A stretch of DNA of 64,000 bases from Argyresthia goedartella (Eukaryota > Arthropoda > Insecta > Lepidoptera > Argyresthiidae): contig OX463808.1 of the NCBI GenBank assembly GCA_949825045.1, positions 29,573,674 through 29,637,673 of the forward strand, read 5' to 3'. Made by a program: the position numbers and the translations under genes. Shown here piece by piece: positions 11,606 to 22,378 of the stretch. The notes under the pieces are model-generated. The model had not been told where the DNA came from and did no database searches. It worked only from the letters and a program-made list of their open reading frames with translations. How positions within the stretch are numbered: the first letter of the stretch is position 1; every line of letters starts with the position of its first letter.

Positions 11606-12104
11606 TTATTATGGTTCACTTGATTTATGGAACATTTCGCAGAGTAAAATCCGTGTTTTATGATCTTATTGTGGTCTGAAATATCTACTGACATCGTCAT
11701 GTTTTAAGATATGTTACGATCTCAGAATGTTGAACATATTTTTGTATTTTCGCCGCATTGTTTGGTTTGAATTTGCAAATTCACTTCGTTTGCTACCAAA
11801 GTATTGCAATGTTATGAAATATTTTCAGGCGGTTCAAAGATATTGTCAGCCACCATAATCCTGCATTGTGTTCTCACTCGCTGGTAGATATGCGTTGGTA
11901 GGTATTTTTTCAAATATATATATATATATATATCAAAAATTAGACTTACAGTTAAAGCGACACATCTGAAACAATTTTGTAAAGCAGCCGCTAACAACTA
12001 ACAGCTCGACCAAGTGCACTCTAATGCCCTCTTTTACCACCTTCTTTTACCACGATTAGGAAAGACTTCAAAATGAAAAAATATAAGTCTAAATTTCTTA
12101 TTCA
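11606..12104. other. No recognised feature; (TA)n run
   Basis: A (TA)n microsatellite lies at about 11915-11934. The open minus frame at 11812-11997 crosses it and is not a gene. Confidence 0.5.
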
Positions 12105-12540
12105 CGCCCACTGCTCGGAAATTTTGCGAACGAAGGTCTTTAATGGGACCCCAAAACAAGAAATAGTTAAACAGGAAAACAATAAAATTTCTGACCTGGT
12201 TCACAGAACATAAAAAACATTGTTGCCTTGTCTTGTAATGATTCCGTCAGATGTCAACAGATGGCGGTTAATGCCCCTGTCGGTATTTACCCACATAGTG
12301 TGCGTCATGCCGTCGCATTGTCGGTGAAAGCGTGACTGACGTGTGCTGTCCATTGCGGTAGACGGCGGACTCCGAATGGCGGAGTTCCAAACCCAATTTA
12401 TTTCAATTTTTTTTTTCTGGGTAATTATTTTTATTTCTTCGCAGTAGCTGTAAAAAGAACTAAAAAATGTCTCCGCCAAAAGTGCAATAAATGGACTCGT
12501 TTCTTAGGGGTCAAACTCACTACTTAATCTATGGCTCACT
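12105..12540. repeat. Dispersed repeat R6, copy 1
   Basis: About 430 bp colinear with 20880-21322 in the same orientation. Shared landmarks in order: 'ctgctcggaaatttt', 'aaaaacattgttgccttgtc', 'gtcagatgtcaacagatggc', 'cggtgaaagcgtg', 'gtgctgtccattgcgg', 'ccaaaagtgcaataaatgga' and 'ggggtcaaactc'. No terminal inverted repeats or coding capacity are seen. The minus open frame at 12201-12479 lies inside it and is not preserved in the other copy. Confidence 0.75.
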
Positions 12541-12559
12541 TCCAGCCTCTGCAACAATG

Positions 12560-12660
12560 TACTATTTATACTGTAGATATTAACATATACTTAGTTTTTT
12601 TGCCTCTTCTAACACTGTAGGAGAGGAAGTGGTAGAAGAACTAGCTTAATGCTATAACCT
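12560..12660 (-). repeat. LINE-tail-like fragment
   Basis: 'actgtagatattaacatata' and 'tttttgcctcttcta' match the 3'-tail-like sequence at 33530-33600 (plus) and 41320-41420 (minus). Confidence 0.45.
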
Positions 12661-13161
12661 ATCTGCAGGGCATAAAGATGTAGTCATATTTTGAGGGGTT
12701 GTTAGGCACATTATTCTGAACAACAAACCGACTTGGTCAGAGCTAATATATATTTCACTTTTCCATACAAATCAGCCCTGGCCCAAATATTATGGAGACG
12801 TAAAAATAAAGTGGCTCTGGTCAAGTTAGTTTCATAGAAAAGTTGTTCAAAATTATGACCATTAAAAGTTTAAGTAAAAACCCCTTGAAATATGCCTACA
12901 CCTTTCTGTGAGATTCTGTGAAGTAACTTGATCTTGTAGTTTCGTGATACGTAAAACACCTTGCCTCTACGTTCCATTGTATGCATATTGTTGGCGATAT
13001 TATCGAGGTATTTCTCGCTTTTCGTTTCCTTATAGCCATTTTAGTTGATACTCGACACTTTTACACAGGTTTGGGTTGGGGCTACGAACAAAGGTTGTAA
13101 CGTATGTGCATGTTTTTATAGGACAGGCATAAACATAAACATTTATATATTTATGTTTTTT

Positions 13162-13770
13162 GTTTTTAGGGCTCCGTACCTCAAAACAAAAAAAAGAACC
13201 CTTATAGGATCACTTCGTTGGCCGTCGTGGTCTGTGGTCTCTTAAAGTTGTAAAATAAACTTCAACGCAATCAAAAGATGCGGCCCTATATGTCACAATT
13301 TTCTGAAATTGTTTGATATTCGTAAGGGAATCAAAATCGGGAATCGGGTACTTCCCGTTAGCCTAGGCGCGAAACAAGGTCTTATTGTACTAATAAAGGG
13401 GAACATTGCCTGTCTGTCTGTTTGTCAATACCCCTTTCCACAGGAACGCGTTGAGGTATCCAGTTGAAGTTAACAGCAAGTCTCTCAAGTCTTTAGTAAC
13501 TTGAAGTTATGAAAAAAATTAAACTTATAGGTCAAACCAATTAAAATATACCGCCGTTTATGTCAAACTTTTGCTTAATTTGCTTTATTCTCGCAACCCT
13601 ATAGGATGCTTCCGGTTGACCTGGAATCATGAAATTCGGCATAAAGCAAGGTTAAAGCAAACGTAAAGATAAAACTCTAAAAACCTCAATCTATAGTTCA
13701 TTCAAAAAAGAAAAAGATTTGTGCGGAAACCTCGGTGCGCGATTCAAACTCGCGCTTGGCCGGTTTCTAA
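13162..13770 (+). repeat. Diverged L1-type repeat
   Basis: It starts 'tagggctccgtacctcaaaa' and ends 'gcgcgattcaaactcgcgct' + 'tggccggttt', the same borders as L1. The interior ('ggaatcatgaaattcggca') differs from the 34-kb copy, so this is a related subfamily. The region between 12661 and 13161 holds nothing I can name. Confidence 0.6.
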
Positions 13771-13974
13771 ATGGTCGTTGATAAGACCGTGCGACTTTCT
13801 GTAATAATTCCCTTTATGGAGCTTTGTTCTATACCTCTTTAAACTGCAAACGATTACTCATTGAATGCGCTAAGAAGATCATAAAAGTTGCGACAGTATA
13901 TAGTTGGCTTAAAAGGATTTTATATTTTATTATATTTTGGAGTTTGGTCACAACTTGGTTATCGTGGTTTTATA

Positions 13975-14222
13975 CAGATGACTTTCAAGTAGCTGACCAT
14001 ATTTTAGGCAATGACAGTACCCATTATTATGAACAACTTTCCCAAAGAAACATATGGTCGCAAACGTAAAAAAAAAACGACCTTCAGTACATTGACCCGA
14101 TCAGCTTCGTTCGTTCGTTCGATCGATCGATCGGTTGCGACCATGTTTCATGGGGAAAGTTGTTCATAACGATGGGTACGATCATTGCCCAAAATATGGT
14201 CAGCCGATTAAATGTCATCCTG
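13975..14222. mobile_element. TA-flanked MITE, family M2, copy 2
   Basis: Ends 'cagatgactttcaagtagct' and, reverse-complemented, 'caggatgacatttaatcggc', followed by 'gaccatatttt.ggcaatg' on both sides. It is colinear with 6449-6690. The middle contains a local (CGTT)n(CGAT)n run at about 14107-14132 that the other copies lack. Confidence 0.8.
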
Positions 14223-16089
14223 AATATGTGTTGCGATTAATTTTGTAACAACTTGGTTATGGTTATTTACACAATGACGTGTCGCCATTTATCTACCCAT
14301 AGGAAGTAACATCTCTACAAATACCACCACTTTCTAGCATGTATCTAGGTGTAAAAGTACCAGGACAACATACATTTGTAAGAGGTAAATTTTTGTTAAA
14401 AATTTATAAGTATCGAACACCTAAAGTGGAACTAGTGATAACGAAGTTATCATTAGTACCATTATTTCAAGTTGTATTCATAGTGGAAATACTGGAAATA
14501 ATAATTAGTTCAATCATGGAACTAGTGTCAAAGAACCTATTTTTCAACACGGCAGGTGACTATTTTTCAAGGCTCTACATCAACAGCCTCAGCTAGATCG
14601 CTAAGCTCTTTCACAGGTCTTGCTAGCTTGGTCGATGTCTTCAATCAGATGCAATGCTTCCTCCAGATTGCATCTCGCAAGTTAGTAGTTCCCATTCGCT
14701 TCCTAGTTATAAATTGGCATTAGACTGCACCAACATTTAAATAATGTGCTAAGTTTTAGTCTTGAAATACTTATAACTTTGTAGGAAGACTAGAACTTTT
14801 TATTTTTGACTGATTTTACTAGTTTTCGTTGAAATCGGCTCAGTTTGACAAGTATAAACAATAAAAATAGGTACCTCCATCCTTTTTTGTTAATTACTAT
14901 TTATTTATTGCCACCTCGTTCAGCTAAAGAAAAGTCCATCTTAATCTGAAAAAAAAAACTTGCAACGCATAAAATTCATGTCGTTTATTACTGTTATTAC
15001 CTATAGTGGTCGATTCATTATCAGGTTAAATTGAAAATGAAATCAATGGATCCATAACACAGTCGCAAGCCGTCACATTCTCGCCAATAATTTACACTAC
15101 AATGACCTGCTTTCAACCTATACAACGATTTCTGACTGCACCGAGATGAAAATTTAATCTGACATTTAACAGTTGTACAATATCGGAGGCAAAAATTTAT
15201 GGGCATTTTGTTATCTCTCTCCGAATCGTAAATGAATCGAGTGAGTGTTCGTGTCGTCCAATCGATTGGGTAATCGAACGACCTTTTAGTAGTACTGGGA
15301 ATATACCGTAATCACAACTGGTTGGTTGGAAATTGTTCTGAATCTGAATAGATTAATGTTAATGTGTCGTCTGATTTGTCAGTCGCTTAAGTCAGACAAG
15401 TTCCACTGAAAATACTCTCTAGCTAAATGTACCTATAGATAAAGTCATCTTAGAGTTGCACAGAAGCGAAAGAGGTTGACCTGTATGGGCGTCATAATAA
15501 TAATACCAGTGTTATGGCAGCTCAAAGGTATACCACCGGTTCTTCTAATGACTAAAAAAAAACATACAATGCTGTGTACAAAATAAAAGTACGCTTGAAG
15601 TAGCGTAATAAGCGTGGTTGCAATGAGTGAAATATTAATTGGCCCATTTAACCACTTTACTGCGTAAACATAATTCACGGAAATTTACCAACACTCGCAA
15701 CGTTTTACATATGGTTCGAACGTGAGTAGAACCCAAAGCAGTATGTCGGTTCGAAAAAGCTGCAAACAACATACTCATTCGAATTACAGCGAAAATAAAC
15801 TTCATATTGTGGGGTTGCAACATGATTTTCCTGAATTTATAATATGAGTTTTCTTAAGTAGAACAAAATATTTATATAGGCTTATGAAAAATACTGTTTC
15901 TAGTGCACCATCAAAAATCTGGGATCTAAATTTAGATCAATAACTAATTAATTCCCCAAATACATGTACGCTACGAATATAAAATAGTACTGTCAGAATG
16001 TAACTCGCTAAAATCTATTAAAATCTACAAATGAAGTGGTTCACGTAGCATTTTGCCATATTAATTATGATGAGACTCGCCAGAAGTAA
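14223..16089. other. Gene-free stretch
   Basis: No recognised gene. The frame at 14339-14596 is AT-rich and contains a hairpin (14431-14457, one mismatch). On the minus strand about 14590-14700 a short frame reads like protein ('VKELSDLAEAVD') but has stops and no identity I can assign. The open frames at 15021-15823 are short and overlapping. Confidence 0.35.
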
Positions 16090-16278
16090 TCATTCTATTT
16101 TATCTATGAAAGATTCCTTCAATTCGTCTAAATCTAGAACCATGTTCTCCAAACGAAAAGTCCGTAAAAGTTGTTCAGAGATTCTCTTTGTATCCACATT
16201 CACTACAGACTCCAACATACTACTATACACTTCAGAAACTAAATAGTTGCACAGACCCATTTCGAATTCACCAACCAC
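16090..16278 (-). CDS. Candidate terminal exon, unknown host protein
   Basis: The frame encodes about 62 residues ending in a TGA: acidic, mostly helical-looking, with pieces such as 'LCNYLVSEVYSSMLESV', 'KRISEQLLRTFRLENM' and 'DLDELKESFIDKIE'. It has no ATG start of its own (it opens at GTG and has a stop 4 codons upstream in frame), so it would have to be a spliced last exon. AG acceptors exist just upstream on the minus strand ('aagtggaatag'). It has none of the low-complexity look of the chance frames around it and overlaps no repeat I can see. I do not recognise the family. It could still be a chance frame. Confidence 0.3.
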   Translation of the reverse strand: MVGEFEMGLCNYLVSEVYSSMLESVVNVDTKRISEQLLRTFRLENMVLDLDELKESFIDKIE

Positions 16279-16609
16279 TATTCCACTTTGTTAGATGTCT
16301 CTGTCTTCAATGACAACGACAATTTGTTTCCACACACTCACAAATATACAGATGGTAATGAAGCAAGCGATGTTGCACCTTCCAGGCCTGTAATAAGAGC
16401 GAGATGGTGAAGGAGAAAGATTTGTATATTTGTATTGAGTTTGTTGTAGAAAGGCTTGTTTAGACGCTTCTAGTGGCAAGTTTAGTTATTGGACTATTTA
16501 GTTTATCTGGCGGTAAATAATGACGAAATGATTTTGACTGACATTCAAAAGTCCAGAATTGAGGTTTGCATTCGAAATATGAGCGGAGTATTCTGGGGTC
16601 CGGTTGCTG

Positions 16610-16885
16610 GTTGAGTCCGGAATACCGAGATGCGCTCCAAAACTGAAATAAAAGACGTAGAGGAAAAAACTGCCGAATCGAAGTGGGTCTGGGCTGGCCC
16701 GTTAACCACACTAATGGGCCAAATGACATCTCTCTGGATCCTAAACGCAAAACGAAGACGTGGTCGCCCCAGGAAGAGGGACCACGACAAGAACAGATGC
16801 GAAAAGCCTAGGAGTGAAGAGCGGAAGAGGGGAAGAAAGGCCTTTGCCCGGCAGTGGGAAGACCTTGAAGTGGTCGTGTGACCGA
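16610..16885 (+). pseudogene. RTE-type LINE, C-terminal fragment
   Basis: The translation has the C-terminal layout of RTE-clade endonuclease/reverse transcriptases: 'DVEEKTAESKWVWAG' (the K-W-W-AGH motif), then 'RRRGRPRKR', then 'GRKAFARQWED', which corresponds to the usual 'W...GEAFARQWE' end. Only the last ~85 residues remain; the RT and endonuclease are absent, as in a typical 5'-truncated LINE. Pieces such as 'GPLTTLM' and 'RDHDKNRC' are altered from the expected 'GHL.R' and 'RWHDD', so it is decayed. The frames on the other strand at 16460-16973 are shadows of it. Confidence 0.75.
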
Positions 16886-18419
16886 ATTCGGTGGAACTCT
16901 GCAAGGTTCCACCAAATTCGCTGGAAACACCGGTCTCTACTTGTTGCTCGTAGTCCCTTGCAGTATTATTCATTAATTACTAAGCATTGATTGCCCCCAC
17001 ATCCATGTTTTATTAAGATGTGTGATGTTTTAGAAGAAAATGGGAATGTGTTTATCGTTCATTGCTCATCCAGAACCTGATTAAAGTAGATAAGCCTTAC
17101 AAGCCTTCAGGATGTATAAAGAAAGGGCGTATGTTTAACCTTTTATCAAATCAACTAAAAAGTTGTATAAAAAAAAAAACATCACTTTACTAAATGATGT
17201 TAAAATTTACTAAATGCTCATCAAAATTGTACACCCTATTTTATACAAAACTACAAGTGGTCGCCTCACTCTGCTCCGCTTCGCTCCAGCTGCAGGTTGT
17301 ATTCGTACAGAAAAGTGACCTATATAGCAACCAATACAGTTCTGTGAAACTACAAGGGAGCACTTAATTCAATAAACAACAACAATATATATGTTGCCCC
17401 AAGTAAGTACCTATTCGATCCATGTAAAGACACCCTTATCACAGACGTTTGCGCGGAGAGGAAATAGACATTCGCAACGAGTGAATTAAGTTCAGTAACT
17501 ATTGCAAGGCTTAAATTATTCTAACTTGTTGATTAAGACGCTTGTTCTGTCGTGTGAGCTCAAATTGCACAGATTTTCGAGTTTGATCTCAAGGGAGTGA
17601 CACCGCTGTTCTAGAGAAATTTACTTGGTATAAATAAAATTCCAACAATCGCCTCGACAGTACACACGCACCTAACGGACCTAATCTTATTTAGATTATC
17701 TTATACTATATAATGTGAGGATGTTAGCAATATACGAAAAATACTTATCTAAATCGATAAAAATATTTATTTATCTCAATCATTAAAATTTAATTAAAAT
17801 AAACTCTCCAGACATGTTGTATTAGACGGAAAACGATGTGACCCTATTAGTTTAGTTCGATCAAACAATTTGTTACATAATTTATGTGTTGTTTGGTAGC
17901 TAGCGACTTTACTCATCCTGTCTTATTGTTTCTGGATGTGCATTTAAGCAGCTTAAATACGAAACACATTACTATTCAATGTCCTTTGTCTAAGCTGGGC
18001 AACATTTGCACTTGACAGAATGCCAATGTAAGCTAGACTGAGGTCTCACTCGAGATCCGTGACGTAACTAAGATTTCCTGAGGCTTGGGATAGTAGGGTA
18101 TTCATACTACATCTAGGAAATATCACAATTACTAAGTCGTGAAACAAATATTGAAGACATGATTGGAAAATGAGAAAGTTTATGTACCAATTCACCTCTC
18201 CTCATAGTAACTCTACCAGATCCAACAAAGAAAACCTCATTTGCAATTACAACAAACTAAATTATTTATATCCACAATTTATTGTCATACACTGTTTTAT
18301 TTTTGTCATTTTGTACCCGTGGCGTTGAGCTTAGGTCTAAGCACAACGCACTCCCAAAAATTGAGTTGAGATTGTGTTGAAATCATAGTAATACTTCAAG
18401 TGAGATCGCAAGCACGGGG
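16886..18419. other. Gene-free stretch
   Basis: AT-rich without convincing ORFs. Directly after the LINE fragment is a small inverted repeat ('accgaattcggtggaactct' against 'ggttccaccaaattcgctgg', 16881-16926). Confidence 0.4.
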
Positions 18420-18482
18420 AATCCCGCGGCAGCTGCGGCGGCGGTAGCCGGCCGAGGCGGCGGCAGCCGGCCGAGGCGGCGT
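18420..18482. repeat. GC-rich short tandem repeat
   Basis: Two 19-bp units 'gcggcggtagccggccgag' / 'gcggcggcagccggccgag' followed by a partial third, in otherwise AT-rich DNA. It could code for Ala/Gly-rich peptide but has no open context. Confidence 0.7.
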
Positions 18483-18800
18483 CTTTTTATCGGTAGTTAT
18501 AGATAGAGATATCTATGCATTAGCGATGGAGCACTACTATTTGTTCTCACAATTTCGAGTTTGCATTACTTTTTACATTTATTTTTTTATTTTTTTTCTA
18601 AGTTTGTAAATTATTCAACCTTAGAAAGCGACGGTACTTCAGATACATAGTTATTACGCTTCAGGAACAACATCAACATCAGCGTGTATATTTCTTCTTT
18701 AAAGAAACGAACACGGCACGGGCGCAGTTGCACAGCCACACTTCGACTTAAATTTTGATGGCAATCTGTTACATTTTGATATACTACACATATGCCATAG

Positions 18801-18955
18801 TTATCTTGGCACCTCGCTCTGATGACGTCATGCGACCGACACTGTGCTACTGATGCATCGAGGGCGAGAGCAAGAGAGAGCGAGAGAGAGAGAGAGAGAG
18901 AAAGAGAAACGCATTCATAGTGAGTTCTGAGTTAACTTTGTAGCCGTAGTACAGC
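18801..18955. repeat. Dispersed repeat R7, copy 1, with (GA)n
   Basis: 'ttggcacctcgctctgatga', 'gcatcgagggcgagagcaag' and 'aaacgcattc' occur in the same order at 59025-59165. This copy has an expanded (GA)n tract (about 18868-18906); the other has only a short one. Confidence 0.7.
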
Positions 18956-19344
18956 GCTTATATTGTCATATATTGTAATCTTGTACCTTTCACTTACCCG
19001 CTCATATATCAATCTAAGCCCGCTACCCCGGCAAGTAAGATTATTGCCGACATCCTATCCGCCAAAACGTTCACCACCTCGAGCGACACTTAGCTGGGAC
19101 CGTATGGCTTCTGATTACAGGGGAGAGATATTTGCATGGACCCGACAGGTACTGTTGGACGAACGATGGACACTTATTGGCTGATTTATCTGCAGAAAGT
19201 TCTGGAAAATTAACTAATCTTTAACATTAAACGCCATTTTGAAAAAGTCATTCATAATAATTGTGGTGAAGATGCTATAATATTAGCCATCCAAATTATT
19301 TTTTCTACCAGATCAAAGCCTGCGCCCCAAATAGGATTCAGATG

Positions 19345-19595
19345 CGGCGACTCGCACACGAAGCGTTCTGTAACTTCGTACAAAAAAGCGCAAAAAAACA
19401 GGTCTCTTATAAAAAGCCCATTGCGTCTAGTTAATTAATTGTTGCTGAAGCGGCAAAAGAAATACACATTCTGTATAAATTTCAACTCTCTACCTATTAC
19501 GGTTCATCAGATAGAGCCCGCTGTCGGACAGACAGACGGACGAATGGACGGACGGACGGACTAGCGCCCATCGGGTACGGAACCCTAAAAATGGG
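19345..19595 (-). repeat. L1-type repeat, partial, minus strand
   Basis: 'cgactcgcacacgaagcgtt' at one end, 'gacagacggacgaatggacg' and 'gggtacggaaccctaaaaat' at the other; this is L1 reversed, with an internal deletion. Confidence 0.6.
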
Positions 19596-19599
19596 TTTT

Positions 19600-19790
19600 A
19601 CATATCAATCAGTCGGCCCTTATTACCCATTGCTGGGTATAGGTCTCCTCTTTACCACGCCGTCTACTCCGGTCGAACCGGGTCTAACTAACCATATAAT
19701 AGTCAGACGAGGGACTGTTGCTCACGTCGTCCGTTGGATCCCCTCACCCTACACGTTCTGCTGGGTTTGCTGCTACTACGAGCAACAAAA
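19600..19790 (-). pseudogene. RTE-type LINE 3' end scrap
   Basis: Reverse complement of 'cccattgctgggtataggtc' + 'tcctct' gives 'EETYTQQW', the very C-terminal motif of RTE-type LINE proteins (compare 'EEAYIRQW' at about 44140). The rest is too decayed to translate. Confidence 0.45.
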
Positions 19791-19802
19791 CATTCTCAAA
19801 AT

Positions 19803-20503
19803 TTTAGGGGTTGGCAGCTGTCAAAGTGGCGCTAGCATCACTTGTACTCATAACAAACAGATTTTGTATGAACATTTTAGCATTTTTATCAAAAAAAGCA
19901 ATAATGCCGCGTTGTAGTGTAATTAGTTGCTCAGAAGTTGGAATTCATAGTTTTCCCAAAGACCTAAAGTTGTCAAAGCAGTGGCTGAAGGCGATACGTC
20001 GTAAAAAAATAGTGATAAGCAATGGAACAAGGTTATGTCGGAATCATTTCGTGGAATCAGACTACGTAAAGCAGGGAAAATACTCGGGTGAGTTACTAAG
20101 TTATCATATTCCATGTACCTAGTTGATTGATTAAGTCGAATCTACAACAGAACAGACATTGACCAATCCAACATTGACTAACAGTTGACACTGACATTGT
20201 ATTATAGGGATTAAATTCGAATCGATTTAATCAAAGATCGGTTTTGGATGTCCTATTTTCGAACTTTTTGTATTGTTTGAATCTTAAACGAGCTTAACCC
20301 ATGGTCGTGTGAACTAGAATTGCATTTCCGTGAAGTAATCCCATCTTTTTTAATACAAACATATTCTTTCGATCCTTGCGCCAGATAAATTCAATCTCGA
20401 ACGATTCGATTCGAATGAAAATAATAGCATCCCTACTTTTGAAGGAAGAGGTACAAGACGTGCTAGCGCCATCTGGAATTAGCTTTCACCGGCCAACCCC
20501 TAA
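19803..20503 (+). mobile_element. Inverted-repeat element enclosing a THAP exon
   Basis: The outer ends are inverted: left 'tttaggggttggc' (19803-19815), 'tggcgctagca' (19827-19837), 'cttgtac'; right, reverse-complemented, shows the same three blocks (20503 back to 20451) with a ~10-bp length difference between blocks one and two. A THAP-domain exon lies 55 bp inside the left arm. THAP domains form the DNA-binding part of P-element-type transposases, so a P-like element that kept exon 1 and lost the rest is the simplest reading. I find no clear 8-bp target duplication. A second inverted pair ('tagggat...attcgaatcga' at 20206-20230 against 20412-20443) is nested inside and could be a later hAT-like insertion. 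Confidence 0.45.
19904..20087 (+). CDS. THAP zinc-finger exon 1 (partial gene)
   Basis: From ATG at 19904 the frame gives a THAP-type C2CH zinc finger: 'MPRCSVISC' supplies the first two cysteines, 'HSFPKDLKLSKQWLKAI' the conserved FPKD...W.KAI core, and 'RLCRNHF' the C-x2-H pair. THAP domains bind DNA and occur in cell-cycle regulators and in P-element transposases. The upstream extension in the same frame (from 19811) is hydrophobic and unlike the family, so the start at MPRC is preferred. The coding sequence ends at a consensus donor (G|GTGAGT, 20088-20093); past it the frame soon stops. The C-terminal part of the usual domain (AVPTIF-like motif) would be in exon 2, which I cannot find. 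Whether this is a host gene exon or part of a transposon is open; the flanking inverted repeats favour the transposon. Confidence 0.6.
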
Positions 20504-20879
20504 ACACACTTGACACTGGCAAAATTGTCCTCAAAAGAGTTTGGCTCGCCATTTACAAAAGAGACAAAGAAGGATAGTCAGATCAGAAGCTTTGTCAAAA
20601 CAAAACATAACGTCACGGCTTTTTCCATACAGTATGCCAGAGGTACAGTCATACAAGTTTCCCACTGTACCTGGCAATAACAATACTTTCACATGGATCG
20701 CTGGCAGCGGTAAAGGTTTTCTCTCGAAGGTTTTATAGGGATTTCTGATTGGCGTGTTTGTTTTGAACGATCCTGTCTGTTCGTCATCATGTCTTGCTTC
20801 AGGCGGTTGATAAATGGCACGAACTGCTTGTAGGTGGCAGTGGCACTTTTAGAATTTCGGATTCCGGAAAACTTACTTT

Positions 20880-21322
20880 TCACACCACTCTGCTTGGAAA
20901 TGTGGCGAAAGATGGCCGTAATGGGGCCTCAAAACAATGATTTAACATGACAACAAAAACATTTCAGGCCTGTTTGAATAGGCCAGAAAAACATTGTTGA
21001 CTTGTTTGTTATGGTTCTGTCAAATGTCAACAGATGGCACTTCACCCAGCAAATCCAAACTATTTGGCATTTCAAGCCGTGTCGGTAAAAGCGTTCGTTA
21101 TGCCGCTGCGTCGGTAAAAGCGTGCATGACTTGTGCTGTCAATTGCGGAAAATGGCGGACCACGCCAGGGAGAGTTCAGACTAATTTATCTAAAAATAAT
21201 AATTATCTGTATTTGATTCATTTTAATGCCGTGAAAAGCAATATGTAAGGGCTCGGCCAAAAGTGCAATAGATGGATTCTTGACTTAGAGGTCAAACTCC
21301 CGCGTCGATTTATTTCTCACTT
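20880..21322. repeat. Dispersed repeat R6, copy 2
   Basis: Colinear with 12105-12540 (same orientation). It contains an internal duplication 'gtcggtaaaagcg' (about 21082 and 21110) not seen in copy 1. The open frames at 20994-21248 and 20541-20738 have no recognisable domain. Confidence 0.75.
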
Positions 21323-21423
21323 TATATGAAGAAGAGATATGAAGTTTACGTTAAATCATTTCGTGCCTCCTTTTAAATATTGTCTAAATAAAATAACTGT
21401 CGGAATAATTTATCTAATGCGGA

Positions 21424-21577
21424 GGCATTCTTAGAAGTAGCATTTGACATCTGTCATTAGTAGAGACAGATTTATGCGTCAGACTGCTTCCTTGTTTTGC
21501 TTAGAGAAGGAAGGGAGATCAACGCATAGCTCTGTCCCTACTGTTCACAGAAGCCAAATGCTACTTCTAAGAATGGC
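21424..21577. mobile_element. Small palindromic MITE, family M3
   Basis: About 154 bp. The outer 23 bp ('ggcattcttagaagtagcat...') are inverted with one mismatch at 21555-21577, and similarity continues to about 65 bp per arm ('gagacagatttatgcgt' against 'gggacagagctatgcgt'). No copy elsewhere in this window. Confidence 0.75.
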
Positions 21578-21750
21578 TCTACTTTTACTAGTGGGACTAA
21601 AGTGAGGAGATGGCAGGATGACCTCGACAAGTTTCTGCTGGGATGGACGATAAAGGCTTTGACCAGCAGTTGGCTACTTAAAAATAAATATATTTAAATC
21701 TTACTACCTATCTTGATTAATGACTGAGTGAATGGTCATTATAATTTATA

Positions 21751-22378
21751 CAGGTTGATCAATCCAAATGGGTCAGTAGGGAGAAGACAGAAACTATTAG
21801 AGATAGCGACATCTGTTCTTAGGAACCATGGCTTCGATTTTAGATTTAATGAAAATGGCATTTTTTTTTGCTCTCATACAAAACCGGGAATCGAACCTGG
21901 TCGAAGTCTCTGTAAACAATGTTAGGTATACATTCTGCAAGTTTTTTCGTTGTTATTGTTGATGGTGCGAATCATAAGTCACAAGGGACACATTTTTAAT
22001 ATTGTTTAAGTAGTTGAAAGAAAAACCCAACAATAAGATAATTTTTTTATTTGTTGATTGATGTGATTCATAATGATGACCGATTCATGAAACAAATTAT
22101 TTAAATTTGGTGCATTTCAGTCTAATGTTTGTACAAGATTTCATAGTTTTATTTGGTCCTTATACTTTCAGGATCAATTATACAAAGAAATACTATGCGT
22201 GATTACATAAAGAATATTGACCTGGTTGGATTCCCAGTTATGTATGAGAGTTTATAAAAAAGTTTGAATGTCATTATTATTAAATCTAAAATCGACGCCA
22301 TGGTTCCTAAGAACAAATTTCGCTATCTCTTATAGTTTCTGACTTCTCCATACTGACCCATTTGGATTGATCACCCTG
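21751..22378. mobile_element. TA-flanked MITE with ~170-bp TIRs, family M4
   Basis: Flanked by TA (21749-21750, 22379-22380). Left end 'caggttgatcaatccaaatg'; right end reverse-complements to 'cagggtgatcaatccaaatg'. Both arms continue through 'gggtcagta', 'gaaactat.agagatagcga', 'gaaccatgg' and 'gattttagatttaat', then more weakly through 'ctctcatac' and 'gggaatc.aacc.ggtc'. TA flanks and CAGGGTG-type ends fit a Tc1/mariner-related non-autonomous element. The frame at 21728-21925 runs across the left arm and is not a gene. Confidence 0.85.

Noticed and set aside
16460..16973. Long minus-strand ORFs
   Set aside because: Antisense shadows of the RTE C-terminal fragment on plus.
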